Counted from the first letter of the stretch, positions 8,676 through 17,420 are shown. The stretch is DNA of 64,000 nt from Novosphingobium mangrovisedimenti (GCF_025153475.1 NZ_JANZXA010000002.1:372001-436000), one strand, 5' to 3'. The notes: generated from the letters alone by a model not told the origin. Numbers and translations: made by a program.

Positions 8676-8791
8676 AAGTCATGAGGTTTTGTTGCTGAAA
8701 TCAAGGGCCGCTCTCGAAAACGGCATGTTCCAGACACACCACGTGCCATATTCGCGACTCTACGACTTGTGCCCGGACACCGGAGGTTCGC

Positions 8792-9067
8792 TCAGTCCCG
8801 CTCCGCCTCCGCTTCGGCCCGATCAGTTTCGTCAGGCAGGCAGGTTACGCGTCCAACCGCGATCTCGTCGATTTCCAGACGGCGTATGTGCGCACGCTTT
8901 ATCGAGAGCCGTCCGATCGCCAAGGCGCCTATAGCGACCGCGCCGACGGCGAGCGCTCCCATGGCGAATGCGCCCACGGCGAGCGCACCAATCGAACCGG
9001 CGCCCGTCGCGGAGGCGCCCGACGCGATGGCGCCGTGACTTTTCGTGCTGGATACGAGTTGCTTCAT
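8792..9067 (-). CDS. Small Ala/Gly pentad-repeat protein in yqiJ-yqiK locus
   Basis: This 91-residue protein reads MKQLVSSTKSHGAIASG, then a run of five-residue units of the form G-A-[L/F/V]-A-[V/M/I] (about residues 22-55). The units grade into charged ones such as GRLSI, KRAHI, RRLEI and DEIAV, with an acidic tail. Five-residue periodicity with alternating small and branched residues suggests a beta-helix-like or pentapeptide-like solenoid, or a hydrophobic membrane-associated stack; no catalytic motif is visible. It is not a recognised named family. It lies 49 bp downstream of yqiJ on the same strand and upstream of yqiK, so it may belong to the same membrane-domain system. Confidence 0.7.
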   Translation of the reverse strand: MKQLVSSTKSHGAIASGASATGAGSIGALAVGAFAMGALAVGAVAIGALAIGRLSIKRAHIRRLEIDEIAVGRVTCLPDETDRAEAEAERD

Positions 9068-9116
9068 GCCCCTGCCCTTCCCGGTTCCGGCCAAAAGAAA
9101 CTTCTCCGCGCGCCGA

Positions 9117-9755
9117 TCAATCCAGCTTCGGCAGGTAGTGATCCCCACGCGCGATGGCCTTGAACAGCTCGCCCTCGCGCCGCACCAGCAGCACCTTTTC
9201 GCTCTGGACGAAACGCTGACCGGCATTGTCGGGTTCCAGCATCACGTAATGCGTCTGCCCGAAATGGTCGGTGACTTTGGCGCGCGCTGGATTGCCCGGG
9301 GTGGCCGTGCCGATCACCACTTCCGCCTCGCGCCCGACGAGCGCGGCGACGTTTATGGCGGTCGTCTCGTCCTTGGGCAGCACGCGGCCGAGCGGGCGCG
9401 ATATAGCGCCAGTCGCGGGCAGCGCCACGAACGCGGCGCCCGCGCTCACCAGCCAGGCGGACCAAGGCGCGCCGGTCAGGGCTTCGAGGAAGTGCTGCCC
9501 AGCAAGACCGGTCACGCCGAAGATCGACAGCAGGATCATCAGCCACATCATGAACGGCACGCGTCCGATGCCGATCAGCGAGAGCAGCCCGGCATCGACG
9601 GCCATGTCGCCATCCACGTCGAGATCGGCGTCCACGCCGGCATCGCCCCCGATCAGATCGCCAAGGCCGACCAGTTGCAGCACCGCGAGCAGCAGCACCA
9701 CGCCCAGCGCCACCGAGAACGGCAGGCTTTCGGGCTGGGTCAGCAGCTCAATCAC
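9117..9755 (-). CDS. yqiJ: OB-fold membrane protein YqiJ (NfeD-like partner of flotillin)
   Basis: This 212-residue protein has several hydrophobic segments in its first half. Its C-terminal OB-fold region contains GREAEVVIGTATPGNPARA and the hallmark DHFGQTHYVMLEP, which aligns well with E. coli YqiJ (209 aa). YqiJ pairs with the flotillin YqiK as NfeD-type proteins pair with SPFH proteins. GTG 9755 is chosen as start: it gives an 8-bp overlap with the upstream gene stop and an N-terminus VIELLTQPESLPFSVAL of the expected length. A frame further upstream runs inside the xpaC-like gene. Confidence 0.9.
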   Translation of the reverse strand: MIELLTQPESLPFSVALGVVLLLAVLQLVGLGDLIGGDAGVDADLDVDGDMAVDAGLLSLIGIGRVPFMMWLMILLSIFGVTGLAGQHFLEALTGAPWSAWLVSAGAAFVALPATGAISRPLGRVLPKDETTAINVAALVGREAEVVIGTATPGNPARAKVTDHFGQTHYVMLEPDNAGQRFVQSEKVLLVRREGELFKAIARGDHYLPKLD

Positions 9756-10446
9756 GATCGACGTACTTGGTTTCGAGGAAGCGGTTGCGCGTTGCCAGGG
9801 CATCAATGTCGTTGCGCGACAGGTCGAGGCTCATCGCCTCGATCTCGTCGGAAATGACGCTGAGGCCGTCGAGGAGTTGTTCCGAAGGGCTCGTACCGCC
9901 CACGCCCGGTTTGCCGCGCAGGGCGGCCGGAATGCGGGTGTAGCTGTCAACCAGCCCCGGCAGATGCTCGGACAGCAGCTTGCGCACCTCGCGTGCTGCG
10001 GGGCCGTTTTCCTCGATCGTGGCGAGTTGCGGGGCGATCTGCTCGAGGCGCACGCCGATCATGTCGATGGCATCGATCGCGGCATTGGGCAGCGCCCGGC
10101 GCTTGCCTTCCAGCCACAATTCGGCCGAACCGGCCAGTTCCGGCAGGCTGGCGCTTTCGAGGTCCCCGGCATGCGTGCGCGGGGCCGCGGGATAGATCGA
10201 GAGCACCACGAACACCGCGATACCCAGCAGTATCGCACTCATCGATACGCCGAACGACAACCCGCCGAGGGCAAGCGCGGCCACCAACGCGGCGATCCAG
10301 ATGCCCGACAGCGCCAGAAACGCACGGCGGATGCGGCGCAGGCGAAAGCGCCAGCGCTCCTTGCGGGCGTTGTAGAGCCGCGCCGCGCGCTGGCGGCGGG
10401 CGGCACGGATGATTTCCTGCGATACGCGGGCGGGCGTCTGAGGCAT
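9748..10446 (-). CDS. XpaC-like membrane protein (partner of TelA)
   Basis: This 232-residue protein has a basic N-terminus (residues 10-41, rich in Arg), two transmembrane segments (about 42-62 and 67-84), and a long helical cytoplasmic part. That part contains a REVRKLLSEHLPGLVDSY stretch resembling the RKFLNYYLP segment of XpaC/YceG-type proteins. XpaC genes sit next to telA in many bacteria, as here, where telA lies 147 bp upstream on the same strand. The original XpaC name (indolyl-phosphate hydrolysis) does not establish a biochemical role. Homology is moderate; the neighbour relationship is the stronger evidence. Confidence 0.7.
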   Translation of the reverse strand: MPQTPARVSQEIIRAARRQRAARLYNARKERWRFRLRRIRRAFLALSGIWIAALVAALALGGLSFGVSMSAILLGIAVFVVLSIYPAAPRTHAGDLESASLPELAGSAELWLEGKRRALPNAAIDAIDMIGVRLEQIAPQLATIEENGPAAREVRKLLSEHLPGLVDSYTRIPAALRGKPGVGGTSPSEQLLDGLSVISDEIEAMSLDLSRNDIDALATRNRFLETKYVDRD

Positions 10447-10467
10447 GATATGCCGTCCCTACCAGTT

Positions 10468-10553
10468 CGTCATTGCGAGGGCCGAAAGGCCCGCGGCAAT
10501 CCAGAGCGGCGCTGCACCGCTCTGGATTGCTTCGCCTTCGGCTCGCAATGACG
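10468..10553. repeat. Interspersed palindromic repeat, family A
   Basis: An 86-bp copy with CGTCATTGCGAG and CTCGCAATGACG ends and inner GCAATCCAGAG/CTCTGGATTGC. It fills the telA to xpaC-like junction. Confidence 0.9.
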
Positions 10554-10593
10554 AGCGAATGGGGAATGAGGTAACGGTGGAAACAACCATCGC

Positions 10594-11808
10594 TTACTGG
10601 TCCACCGCCTCCAGCAACGACGGCGCGGCCGTGCCGTCCGCCGCGACGCCTTCGGCCTGCCCTTGCGCGCGGGCGATATAGGCCTTGGACTTGCCGATTT
10701 CGTCTTCAAGCGACGTGACGGTCTGCTTCATCGAATCGAGCGCCTTCAGCTTGAAAGTGTCGATCGAATCCATCGTGTCGTAGATGTTCTGGAACGCGCG
10801 GCTCAGCGTCTCGAGCGGGATCGTCGCACTCGCTGCCTGCTCGTGGATGCGCGCGGTGTTGTCCTTCAGCATCTGGCCAGTACCGTCGATGATGTTGGCG
10901 GTGGTCGTGTTGAGCGCGGTGATCTGGTCGAGCACCAGCTTCTGGTTCGCCATGGCCTGCGCGACCGTGACCGCCGTGCGCAGCGCGCCGACGGTGGTGG
11001 TGGAAGCCCGGTCCACGCCCTTGATCAGCTCGACATTGTTCTTCTTCACCAGATCGAGCGCGAGGTAGCCCTGCACCGTTACCGCCATCTGCGTGAGCAG
11101 GTCCTGCGTGCGCTGGCGGACATAGAACAGCGCGCTCTCGCGTACGGCCTTGGCCTTGGCGGGATCGGTGTGGTCCAGATCGTTGGCCTTTTCCTCCAGC
11201 GCGGTGTCGAGCGCCTTGGACATGAAGACCATCTGTTCGAGCTTGCCCATGGCCGCCCACAGGTTCTGCCGCTCCACGTCGATCGCGGCATTGTCCATCA
11301 GCAGCTCGTCCTTGCCGTTCTGCAGACGGGTGAGGATGGCGCTGATGTGGCCCTGCGCGCTCTGGTAGCCTTCGAAGTAGTTGCGCAGCTTCGAGCCGAA
11401 CGGGATGATCCCGAACAGCTTGCGCTTGGACAGCAGGTCGCCCTTGGTCGAGGGATCGAGATCCTCCACCGTGCGGCGCAGTTCGGCCAGATCGGCGCCG
11501 ACGCCGGCATCCTTGTCCATCGCGCGCACCGGACGGTCGAGGAAACGGTTGGACTGGCCCGCCGCCTCGGAAATTTCCTTGCGGCCCATGTTGGTAATCT
11601 GGTCGACGCGGCGGCCGAACTCGGGCGAACTGGAATCCTGCGAAACCAGATCGTCGACGAATTCGCCGACACGGATCTGCAGCTTGGACTTCTGCTCGTC
11701 TCCCACCGGCACGAGACCGGCGGCGCGCTCGGGCTTTACGGCCGGCACGGGATCGGGCGGGGTCAGCTTGAGCTCGCCCACGGTATCCTGGTCGGTCATC
11801 ACGGCCAT
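10594..11808 (-). CDS. telA: Toxic anion resistance protein TelA
   Basis: This 404-residue cytoplasmic, mostly helical protein belongs to the TelA/KlaA family (PF05816). Landmarks are KRKLFGIIPFGSKLRNYF (about residue 130-147), the long helical core with DLLTQMAVTVQGYLALDLVKK, and the DRASTTTVGALRTAVTVAQA stretch. TelA was first linked to tellurite resistance on RK2 and is widely found in envelope-stress loci with XpaC or TerD-type genes; its mechanism is not settled. ATG 11808 has AGGA about 8 nt upstream; ATG 11799 is an alternative. It is probably the first gene of a telA-xpaC-yqiJ group. Confidence 0.92.
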   Translation of the reverse strand: MAVMTDQDTVGELKLTPPDPVPAVKPERAAGLVPVGDEQKSKLQIRVGEFVDDLVSQDSSSPEFGRRVDQITNMGRKEISEAAGQSNRFLDRPVRAMDKDAGVGADLAELRRTVEDLDPSTKGDLLSKRKLFGIIPFGSKLRNYFEGYQSAQGHISAILTRLQNGKDELLMDNAAIDVERQNLWAAMGKLEQMVFMSKALDTALEEKANDLDHTDPAKAKAVRESALFYVRQRTQDLLTQMAVTVQGYLALDLVKKNNVELIKGVDRASTTTVGALRTAVTVAQAMANQKLVLDQITALNTTTANIIDGTGQMLKDNTARIHEQAASATIPLETLSRAFQNIYDTMDSIDTFKLKALDSMKQTVTSLEDEIGKSKAYIARAQGQAEGVAADGTAAPSLLEAVDQ

Positions 11809-12006
11809 GTTGGGAAATCCTCGTCTTTCAAACCCCGGAATAGAGGGAAATCTAGGATTACCGTCGCGCGACTACAAGAAAAACCGGTCCTTCGCGCCCG
11901 TTGTACTCGACGAACACCTGATGGAGATCGACATTTGTTGCTGACGGGCGCTTCCGACGCCGTGCGTATCGCGCGAGACGAACGGAATGGGATGGCGGAA
12001 CATTTC

Positions 12007-12084
12007 CGTCATCCCAGCGCAGGCTGGGACCTCTCTCGAGGTTGCGCTGAGTTCGCAACGATCCCAGCCTTCGCTGGGATGACG
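12007..12084. repeat. Interspersed palindromic repeat, family B
   Basis: A 78-bp element with perfect 12-bp ends CGTCATCCCAGC and GCTGGGATGACG, plus inner GCGCAGGCTGGGA and TCCCAGCCTTCGC blocks. It is the only copy in the window. Confidence 0.85.
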
Positions 12085-12103
12085 ATCCACGCCACCTCCG
12101 ACC

Positions 12104-12131
12104 CCCGCTCAGGCTGAGCTTGTCGAAGCCC
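12104..12131. repeat. Half of interspersed repeat family C
   Basis: This single arm, CCCGCTCAGGCTGAG followed by CTTGTCGAAG, abuts the fdhD stop. The complete inverted pair is at 46298-46374. Confidence 0.8.
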
Positions 12132-12899
12132 CTAGCAAACGAGCAGCATCGAATCGTCACGCGCCACCACGGCCAGCGAAAGCCCGGCCGCCTTCGCGCG
12201 GCGCACGGCCAGATCGGTGGGCGCGGAAATCGTCACCAGCATCGGACAGCCGGCCCGCACTGTCTTTTCGACCAGTTCATAGGAGCAGCGCGAGGTCATG
12301 ATGATGAAACCGGCGGCAGGATCGGTGCCCCGCCGGGCCAGGGCGCCAATGAGCTTGTCGAGCGCGTTGTGCCGCCCGACGTCCTCGCGCACCAGCAGCA
12401 CCGCGCCGCTCTCGTCGCAAAAGGCCGCCGCGTGCGAGGCGCGCGTGGATGCGCCGAGCGGCTGGCGCTCCGCAAACGCGCCGAGCGCGCGCCCGATGGC
12501 CTCCGGCGTAGCACCACTACGCCGGGTCAGTGCTGGAAGCGGGCGCAGCGCCGCTTCGACACCCTCGATCCCGCAAATGCCGCAGGAACTGTCACCCACC
12601 CGGCGCCGGGCGCGCTCGACGATCGGCCCCAGACGATCGGGCGGAAGGTTCACACGGGCAACATGGCCGGTTCCCCATTCCCCGTTCTCTACCGTGTGCA
12701 AGGCGACCTCACCGACTTCGCCCGCATCGGCCAGCCCCTCGGCCATGAGAAAGCCGGTCACGAAATCCTCCAAATTGACCGGCGTCGCCATCATCACGGC
12801 ATAAGCGATTCCATTGGTCTCAATCGCCACCGGCGCCTCTACGGGAATGGCGAAAGCTTTCGCCGCTTCGGCCTCCGGTCCGTAAGCGCTGCGCCGCAC
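12132..12899 (-). CDS. fdhD: Formate dehydrogenase accessory sulfurtransferase FdhD
   Basis: This 255-residue FdhD-family protein transfers sulfur, originally from IscS-type cysteine desulfurase, to the Mo cofactor of formate dehydrogenases. The active-site loop is intact as CGICG (Cys106 and Cys109). The C-terminal core shows REDVGRHNALDKLIGAL and TSRCSYELVEKT. GTG 12899 is the only sensible start, with GAGG 5 nt upstream; the family N-terminus is covered. No formate dehydrogenase gene lies in this window, although two other molybdenum hydroxylase operons do. It is transcribed alone, away from the 0.5-kb AT-rich gap before accD. Confidence 0.93.
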   Translation of the reverse strand: MRRSAYGPEAEAAKAFAIPVEAPVAIETNGIAYAVMMATPVNLEDFVTGFLMAEGLADAGEVGEVALHTVENGEWGTGHVARVNLPPDRLGPIVERARRRVGDSSCGICGIEGVEAALRPLPALTRRSGATPEAIGRALGAFAERQPLGASTRASHAAAFCDESGAVLLVREDVGRHNALDKLIGALARRGTDPAAGFIIMTSRCSYELVEKTVRAGCPMLVTISAPTDLAVRRAKAAGLSLAVVARDDSMLLVC

Positions 12900-13423
12900 G
12901 TGGACCTCTGCCGTACCTTCGATGGCTTGTGCCTGTTCCAGTTCGCTGCTCCTGTATGCGTCCGACCACGCCCTGATACCCGCTTCGCGCGCGAGATTGA
13001 ACGTATCGCGTTCTCCGCCCGATTCCGGAGCGGAGCAAGGCCCGTATGACAGCCGAAGCGCGTTCCTGAAGGAGCTTGGCGGCGAGATTTTTCACTCCCG
13101 CATCCATCAGCCATGAAGGGCATTGATGTATTCTATTTTGAATTATCGTGACGATTTTCCTATATTATTACTCATTATGTATACATAACGTCACCCTCCA
13201 TCGCTCTCGCGCTACGCCCCGGCGATACAGATAGACCGCAAATTGCCCACAACTGCTGCCAATTTGGCTTGCGGCGGCTAACCGCCTTGCCCTAAACGGC
13301 CGGCCTCGCGCCGGCGTCACGCACCAGAACAGAGGGCATGCAGGTCGTTTCCCGGAGCGTTTGTAGAGACGTGGCCCCGATGGCCCGGCTCCACCCCGTT
13401 CAACAGGATTGGTACGCACCGAA
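12900..13423. other. AT-rich 0.5-kb divergent regulatory region between fdhD and accD
   Basis: No coding frame is credible here. Around 13120-13190 the sequence is much richer in A+T than the surroundings. It contains an 11-bp inverted repeat ATCGTGACGAT (13145-13155) and a perfect palindrome TTATGTATACATAA (13175-13188). Promoters for fdhD (minus) and accD (plus) are expected here. Confidence 0.65.
13175..13188. promoter_or_regulatory. Perfect 14-bp palindrome TTATGTATACATAA, candidate operator
   Basis: It sits in the AT-rich island between divergent fdhD and accD, 236 bp upstream of accD. A perfect 14-bp palindrome this AT-rich stands out in a high-GC genome, but no cognate regulator was identified. 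Confidence 0.45.
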
Positions 13424-14272
13424 ATGAGTTGGCTCAGCAAGGTCCGCAATTCGCTTTCGAGCCTGGCGAAGCGCGACACGCCCGACAATCTCTGGATGAA
13501 ATGCCCGAGCTGCGGCGAGATGCTGTACGCGAAGGACTTCGAGGCCAATCTCTCGGTCTGCCCGCGCTGCGAGCACCACGGCCGCATCGGCGCCCAGGCC
13601 CGCTTCGAGCAGATCCTCGATCCCGGCTTCACCGTACTGCCGACGCCCAGGGTGGCGGAAAACCCACTCAATTTCCGCGACACCAAGAAATATCCCGACC
13701 GCCTCAAGGCCGCCCGCGCCGCCAATCCCTATCCCGATGCCCTGACCAATGCGATCGGCACGATCGAGGGTATAAAGGCGGTGCTGGGCGTGCAGGACTT
13801 CAAGTTCATGGGCGGCTCGATGGGCATGGCCGTGGGCGAGACCTTCGTGGCCGGCGTCGAGCGCGCCATTGCCGAAAAGTGCGGCTACGTGATCTGCACC
13901 GCGGCGGGCGGTGCCCGCATGCAGGAGGGCATCCTCTCGCTGATGCAGATGCCCAAGACAACCGTGGCCACGCGGCGCCTTGCCGCAGCCGGCCTGCCTT
14001 ACATCGTGGTCCTTACCGATCCCACCACCGGCGGCGTCACCGCGAGCTTTGCCATGCTCGGCGACGTGCAGATCGCCGAGCCGGGCGCGCTCATCGGCTT
14101 TGCCGGCCAGCGCGTGATCCAGGATACGATCCGCGAAAAACTCCCCGACGGCTTCCAGCGCGCCGAATACCTGCACGACCACGGCATGGTCGACATGGTG
14201 GTCCACAGAAAGGACCTGAAAACGACGCTGGCAACGCTGCTTGGATACCTCAACCGAAAGGAAGTCGCGTGA
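13424..14272 (+). CDS. accD: Acetyl-CoA carboxylase carboxyltransferase subunit beta
   Basis: This 282-residue AccD is the beta subunit of the carboxyltransferase that moves the carboxyl group from biotin to acetyl-CoA, giving malonyl-CoA. The N-terminal zinc ribbon is intact (Cys27, Cys30, Cys46, Cys49 in CPSC and CPRC). The crotonase-like core has the [10 protein letters not shown] and [11 protein letters not shown] motifs. ATG 13424 gives the standard MSWLSKVRN start; a TTG at 13409 is less likely. It is first in an accD-accB-accC-accA order and overlaps accB as GTGA. That arrangement is unlike the common alphaproteobacterial accD-folC neighbourhood. Confidence 0.95.
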   Translation: MSWLSKVRNSLSSLAKRDTPDNLWMKCPSCGEMLYAKDFEANLSVCPRCEHHGRIGAQARFEQILDPGFTVLPTPRVAENPLNFRDTKKYPDRLKAARAANPYPDALTNAIGTIEGIKAVLGVQDFKFMGGSMGMAVGETFVAGVERAIAEKCGYVICTAAGGARMQEGILSLMQMPKTTVATRRLAAAGLPYIVVLTDPTTGGVTASFAMLGDVQIAEPGALIGFAGQRVIQDTIREKLPDGFQRAEYLHDHGMVDMVVHRKDLKTTLATLLGYLNRKEVA

Positions 14273-14739
14273 ATATCGATAGCGCCCTGGTTCGCGAGCT
14301 GGCCGAACTGCTGGCCGAAACCGGCCTGTCCGAAATCGAGGTGGAAGACGGCGATCGCAAGATCCGCGTCAGCCGCCAGATGGTGCAGCAGATGGCCGCC
14401 CAATACGCTGTGGGCGCGCCCGCCATGGCAATGCCCGCCGCGCCGGCTCCCGCAGCGGCTCCGGTCGCCACACCTGCCGCCGAGGCCGCTCCCGCCACCG
14501 CTCCGGTTGATGCCGTGAAATCGCCGATGGTCGGCACCGTCTACCTCGCTCCGGAACCGGGCGCGGCCGACTTCATCTCGGTCGGCAAGGCCGTGAAGGA
14601 AGGCGACGTGCTGCTGATCGTCGAGGCCATGAAGGTGATGAACCAGATCACCGCGCCCAAGTCCGGCACGGTCACCGCCATTCTCGTCGACAACCAGCAG
14701 CCGGTCGAATTCGACCAGCCGCTCGTCGTGATCGGCTGA
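14269..14739 (+). CDS. accB: Biotin carboxyl carrier protein of acetyl-CoA carboxylase
   Basis: This 156-residue BCCP has an N-terminal helical domain (1-45) with [20 protein letters not shown], an Ala/Pro-rich linker (50-80), and a C-terminal biotinyl domain. The biotinylation site is Lys122 in EAMKVMN, and the acetyl-CoA-carboxylase-type thumb ([14 protein letters not shown]) is present. The start is GTG 14269, overlapping the accD stop by 4 bp. It shuttles carboxybiotin between AccC and the AccAD carboxyltransferase. accC follows after 8 bp. Confidence 0.95.
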   Translation: MNIDSALVRELAELLAETGLSEIEVEDGDRKIRVSRQMVQQMAAQYAVGAPAMAMPAAPAPAAAPVATPAAEAAPATAPVDAVKSPMVGTVYLAPEPGAADFISVGKAVKEGDVLLIVEAMKVMNQITAPKSGTVTAILVDNQQPVEFDQPLVVIG

Positions 14740-14747
14740 GAGACGCC

Positions 14748-16112
14748 ATGGGCATCAAACGCCTCCTGATTGCCAACCGCGGTGAGATCGCCCTGCGCAT
14801 CCACCGCGCCGCGCGCGAAATGGGCATCGAGACCGTCGCGGTGCACTCCACCGCCGATGCCGATGCCATGCACGTGCGCCTCGCCGACCATGCCGTGTGC
14901 ATCGGCCCGCCGTCCGCTTCGGACAGCTATCTCAATGTCGCCGCGATCATCTCGGCGGCCGAGATCACCCATGCCGATGCGATCCATCCCGGCTATGGCT
15001 TCCTCTCCGAGAACGCCCGCTTCGCCGAGATCGTCGAAGCGCACGACATCGCCTGGGTCGGCCCCAAGCCCGAGCACATCCGCACGATGGGCGACAAGGT
15101 CGAAGCCAAGCGCACCGCCGGCGCGCTCGGCCTGCCGCTGGTCCCCGGGTCCGACGGCGCGATCGAGGACTTCACCGAGGCGCGCGCGCTGGCCGAAAAG
15201 ATCGGCTACCCCGTAATCATCAAGGCCGCTTCGGGCGGCGGCGGGCGCGGGATGAAGGTCGTGAACTCGGCCGAGGAACTCGAAAGCCAGATGGGTCAGG
15301 CCCGTTCGGAGGCCAAGGCGGCTTTCGGCGATGCCACCGTCTACATGGAAAAGTACCTCGGCAATCCCCGGCATATCGAATTCCAGGTCTTCGGCGACGG
15401 CAATGGCAAGGCCGTGCATCTGGGCGAGCGCGACTGCTCCCTGCAGCGCCGCCACCAGAAGGTTCTTGAAGAAGCCCCCTCCCCCGTCATCACCCCCGAA
15501 GAGCGCGAGCGCATGGGCGGCATTGTCGCCAAGGCCATGGCCGACATGGGCTATCGCGGCGCGGGCACGATCGAGTTCCTCTGGGAAAACGGCGAGTTCT
15601 ACTTCATCGAGATGAACACGCGCCTGCAGGTGGAACACCCCGTGACCGAGGCCATCACCGGCGTCGACCTCGTCCGCGAGCAGATCCGCATCGCCGATGG
15701 CAAGCCGCTCTCGTTCACGCAGGACGAGCTGGAGTTCAAGGGCCACGCCATCGAGTGTCGCATCAATGCCGAAGACCCGTGGAACTTCACGCCCTCGCCC
15801 GGCCTCGTGAGCAGCTATCACGCGGCGGGCGGCATGAACGTGCGCGTCGATTCCGGGCTCTATGCCGGATACCGCATTCCGCCCTACTACGATTCGATGA
15901 TCGGCAAGCTGATCGTCTCGGGCCGCACCCGCAAGGGCGCGATCATGCGCCTGAAGCGCGCGCTGGAGGAAATGGTGATCGAGGGCGTGAAAACCTCGAT
16001 CCCGCTCCATCAGGAACTTCTGGAAGATCCCGAGTTCAACAGCGGCGACTACACGATCAAGTGGCTCGAAGAGTGGCTGGCGAAACGAAACGACACGGCG
16101 CGAGCGGATTGA
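14748..16112 (+). CDS. accC: Biotin carboxylase of acetyl-CoA carboxylase
   Basis: This 454-residue ATP-grasp enzyme carboxylates the biotin of AccB using bicarbonate and ATP. It shows [18 protein letters not shown] at the N-terminus, the glycine-rich ATP loop SGGGGRGMK (about residue 160), the catalytic [15 protein letters not shown] segment, and [14 protein letters not shown] near the metal site. Length is normal for a stand-alone AccC. It is the third gene of the acetyl-CoA carboxylase set; accA follows after a 151-bp gap holding a family A repeat. Confidence 0.96.
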   Translation: MGIKRLLIANRGEIALRIHRAAREMGIETVAVHSTADADAMHVRLADHAVCIGPPSASDSYLNVAAIISAAEITHADAIHPGYGFLSENARFAEIVEAHDIAWVGPKPEHIRTMGDKVEAKRTAGALGLPLVPGSDGAIEDFTEARALAEKIGYPVIIKAASGGGGRGMKVVNSAEELESQMGQARSEAKAAFGDATVYMEKYLGNPRHIEFQVFGDGNGKAVHLGERDCSLQRRHQKVLEEAPSPVITPEERERMGGIVAKAMADMGYRGAGTIEFLWENGEFYFIEMNTRLQVEHPVTEAITGVDLVREQIRIADGKPLSFTQDELEFKGHAIECRINAEDPWNFTPSPGLVSSYHAAGGMNVRVDSGLYAGYRIPPYYDSMIGKLIVSGRTRKGAIMRLKRALEEMVIEGVKTSIPLHQELLEDPEFNSGDYTIKWLEEWLAKRNDTARAD

Positions 16113-16138
16113 TGGCGATCTGCTCCTCTTCCCTTGTT

Positions 16139-16223
16139 CGTCATTGCGAGCCGCAGGCGAAGCAATCCAGGGCGGTCTACGCCTGCTCTGGATTGCCGCG
16201 GGGCTTCGCCCCTCGCAATGACG
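16139..16223. repeat. Interspersed palindromic repeat, family A
   Basis: An 85-bp copy between accC and accA, with CGTCATTGCGAG and CTCGCAATGACG ends and a GCAATCCAGGGCG/CTCTGGATTGC core. Confidence 0.9.
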
Positions 16224-16263
16224 GGACCGGGGAGAGCGCCAAGCACATTGAGACTGGGTTAGC

Positions 16264-17211
16264 ATGATTTCGTTCCTGGAATTCGAAAAGCCGATCGCCG
16301 CGCTGGAGGCCCGCATCGCGGAGCTGCGCGCGACCGCCAGCGACAGCGACCTCGACATCGAAAGCGAGATCGCCAAGCTCGAAAAGAAGAGTGCGGCGAT
16401 GCTGACCAGCACTTATGCCAGGCTCTCGCCCTGGCAGAAGACGCAGGTCGCCCGCCATCCGCAGCGCCCGCACTTCCTCGACTACGTGAAGCTGGCCTTC
16501 ACCGATTTCGTGCCGCTGGGTGGCGACCGTCTCTATGGCGAGGATCAGGCGATCATCGGCGGCCTCGCCCGGCTCGATGGCCGCAAGGTCATGCTGATCG
16601 GCCACGAAAAGGGCCACGACACCGCCACGCGCATCAAGCACAATTTCGGTATGGGCAAGCCCGAAGGCTACCGCAAGGCGATCCGCCTGATGGAGATGGC
16701 CAGCAAGTTCGGCCTGCCCGTCGTCACGCTCGTCGACACTTCGGGCGCCTTTCCCGGCGTCGAGGCCGAAGAGCGCGGACAGGCAGAAGCCATCGCCCGA
16801 TCGACCGAGGCCTGCCTTGCGCTGCAGGTGCCGATGGTCGCCGCGATCGTCGGCGAAGGCGGCTCAGGCGGCGCGGTGGCGCTGGCGAGCGCCAACAAGG
16901 TGCTGATGCTGGAGCACGCGGTCTATTCGGTGATCTCGCCCGAAGGTGCCTCCTCGATCCTGTGGCGCACGCCGGACAAGGCCGCCGATGCCGCCACCGC
17001 CATGAAAGTGACCGCGCAGGACCTGCTGGGCCTGAACGTGATCGACGCCGTCGTGCCCGAGCCGACGGGCGGCGCCCACCGCGACCCCGTCGCGACGGCC
17101 CGCGCGCTGGCCGATGCCATCGGCAGCGAACTGGCCGGGCTGGAAGGCAAGAGCAGCGCGGAACTGCTGAACCAGCGCGAGGAGCGCTTTCTCGCCATCG
17201 GCTCGCTCTAG
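16264..17211 (+). CDS. accA: Acetyl-CoA carboxylase carboxyltransferase subunit alpha
   Basis: This 315-residue AccA is the alpha partner of AccD. It begins MISFLEFEKPIAALEARI, a typical family N-terminus with a helical dimerisation arm. The crotonase-type core contains FGMGKPEGYRKA, TLVDTSGAFPGVEAEERGQ and GEGGSGGAVALA, and ends near INQREERF-type sequence. Together with accD, accB and accC it gives all four acetyl-CoA carboxylase polypeptides in one locus. A rho-independent terminator follows 42 bp after the stop. Confidence 0.96.
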   Translation: MISFLEFEKPIAALEARIAELRATASDSDLDIESEIAKLEKKSAAMLTSTYARLSPWQKTQVARHPQRPHFLDYVKLAFTDFVPLGGDRLYGEDQAIIGGLARLDGRKVMLIGHEKGHDTATRIKHNFGMGKPEGYRKAIRLMEMASKFGLPVVTLVDTSGAFPGVEAEERGQAEAIARSTEACLALQVPMVAAIVGEGGSGGAVALASANKVLMLEHAVYSVISPEGASSILWRTPDKAADAATAMKVTAQDLLGLNVIDAVVPEPTGGAHRDPVATARALADAIGSELAGLEGKSSAELLNQREERFLAIGSL

Positions 17212-17253
17212 CTGTACCCCAGCGGCGCTCCCACACCTCCGCTGACACGTGAC

Positions 17254-17277
17254 AACGCCTCCGGGCGTTCGCTTTTT
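17254..17277 (+). terminator. Rho-independent terminator after accA
   Basis: The stem AACGCC/GGCGTT around a TCCG tetraloop is followed by CGCTTTTT. It cleanly separates the acc genes from the following redox operon. Confidence 0.85.
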
Positions 17278-17420
17278 ACGCGCACCTCGTCCGGTTAATG
17301 GCAATGGACGCAACACCCCCCAAACGGTAGGCAGAAAGCCCGACAGTATCCGCGCCAGAGCGGGAACAGCCGAGCCGCAGCAGATCTGATGGCCGGCCGA
17401 AGAACGGGGTCGAACATCCA

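Larger units (their letters stand above)
8115..8791. other. Gene-free 0.68-kb region upstream of yqiK
   Basis: No credible coding frame was found here. The short plus-strand frames have no ribosome site and no family features. The region holds two copies of a 40-bp direct repeat (8129-8168 and 8416-8455) and one family A interspersed palindrome (8589-8675). The promoter and leader of yqiK on the minus strand should lie here. Confidence 0.7.
11809..12131. other. Intergenic region with two repeat families
   Basis: No gene is seen between telA and the fdhD stop. The region holds a family B palindrome (12007-12084) and half of a family C element (12104-12131). The telA promoter should be in 11809-12000. 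Confidence 0.7.
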
